A DNA stretch of 6,746 nt from CAYNYI01 sp964401455. GTDB lineage: Bacteria; Fibrobacterota; OXYB2-FULL-49-7; CAYNYI01. The notes under the pieces were generated by a model. It searched no databases. It saw nothing but the letters and a program-made list of their open reading frames with translations, and was not told the origin of the DNA. The DNA lies in the NCBI GenBank assembly GCA_964401455.1, contig CAYNYI010000130.1, forward strand, positions 1 to 6,746. The letters are read 5' to 3'. This document shows, in pieces, positions 6,667 through 6,746 of this stretch (the first letter of the stretch is position 1; each line of letters starts with the position of its first letter). The position numbers were made by a program, and so were the translations under genes.

Positions 6667-6679
6667 GGGGTAATTCCCC
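6667..6679. repeat. GGGG-TAATT-CCCC inverted repeat in the leader of the small exported protein gene
   Basis: Four-base GC arms flank a five-base centre. It lies 33 bases upstream of ATG 6634, either in the untranslated leader or over the -10 region, depending on which promoter is used. It could be an operator half-site pair or a small RNA hairpin; arms this short may also be chance. Confidence 0.35.
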
Positions 6680-6691
6680 TTGTTTCTGTAG

Positions 6692-6720
6692 ATTGTCAAC
6701 ACCGATTTAATATTTCTCAA
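6692..6720 (-). promoter_or_regulatory. Candidate sigma-70 type promoter for the small exported protein gene
   Basis: Read on the - strand: TTGAGA (6720-6715), a 17-base spacer, then GACAAT (6697-6692), matching the consensus at five and four of six positions. Transcription would begin near 6685, giving a leader of about 50 bases. An overlapping alternative uses a perfect TTGACA (6699-6694) with a poor -10, GAATTA (6676-6671). Consensus match only. Confidence 0.45.
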
Positions 6721-6746
6721 AAACGCCGAAAAAAAGTTTCCCATTA

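Noticed and set aside
1..6746. Defence system, prophage, insertion sequence, CRISPR array or RNA gene
   Set aside because: No transposase, integrase, nuclease-toxin pair, tandem spaced repeats or tRNA-like folds were seen. The gene content is housekeeping, signalling and envelope.

Overview
The window (about 6.7 kb, moderate GC) reads as chromosomal DNA of a Gram-negative, two-membrane bacterium. The main grounds are a signal-peptide-bearing, beta-rich protein ending in Phe, as expected of an outer-membrane barrel, and a second small exported protein. I cannot assign a phylum from sequence alone. I see no phage genes, transposases, tRNA or rRNA genes, or CRISPR repeats.

Layout: six genes run on the + strand with almost no space between them. 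They are the 3' part of rpe (ribulose-phosphate 3-epimerase, cut by the window edge), a UDP-glucuronate decarboxylase (UDP-xylose synthase type), an unrecognised exported 278-residue protein probably in the outer membrane, purN (GAR formyltransferase), rnhB (RNase HII) and a large membrane-bound hybrid histidine kinase. Gaps are 13, 37 and 12 bases, then a 3-base overlap, then 7 bases, so they are likely co-transcribed. A GC-rich hairpin at 6186-6213 ends the unit. A single gene on the - strand, coding for a small exported helical protein, converges on the same hairpin.

The enzymes are housekeeping proteins from unrelated pathways: pentose phosphate, nucleotide-sugar synthesis, purine synthesis and ribonucleotide removal from DNA. 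Rpe, UDP-xylose synthase and the envelope protein loosely suggest sugar and envelope metabolism at the front. The kinase has its own receiver domain but no separate response regulator is visible.

Most notable points: (1) rnhB has no usable ATG, GTG or TTG start that keeps its catalytic core intact, and almost certainly starts at a CTG (2952) overlapping the purN stop behind a strong Shine-Dalgarno; (2) four successive genes use non-ATG starts (GTG, TTG, CTG, GTG); (3) the exported 278-residue protein carries a T10 tract where gain or loss of one T gives early termination, and a HECYH motif; (4) the small - strand exported protein is unrecognised. I found no convincing new multi-gene system; most of the window is ordinary.
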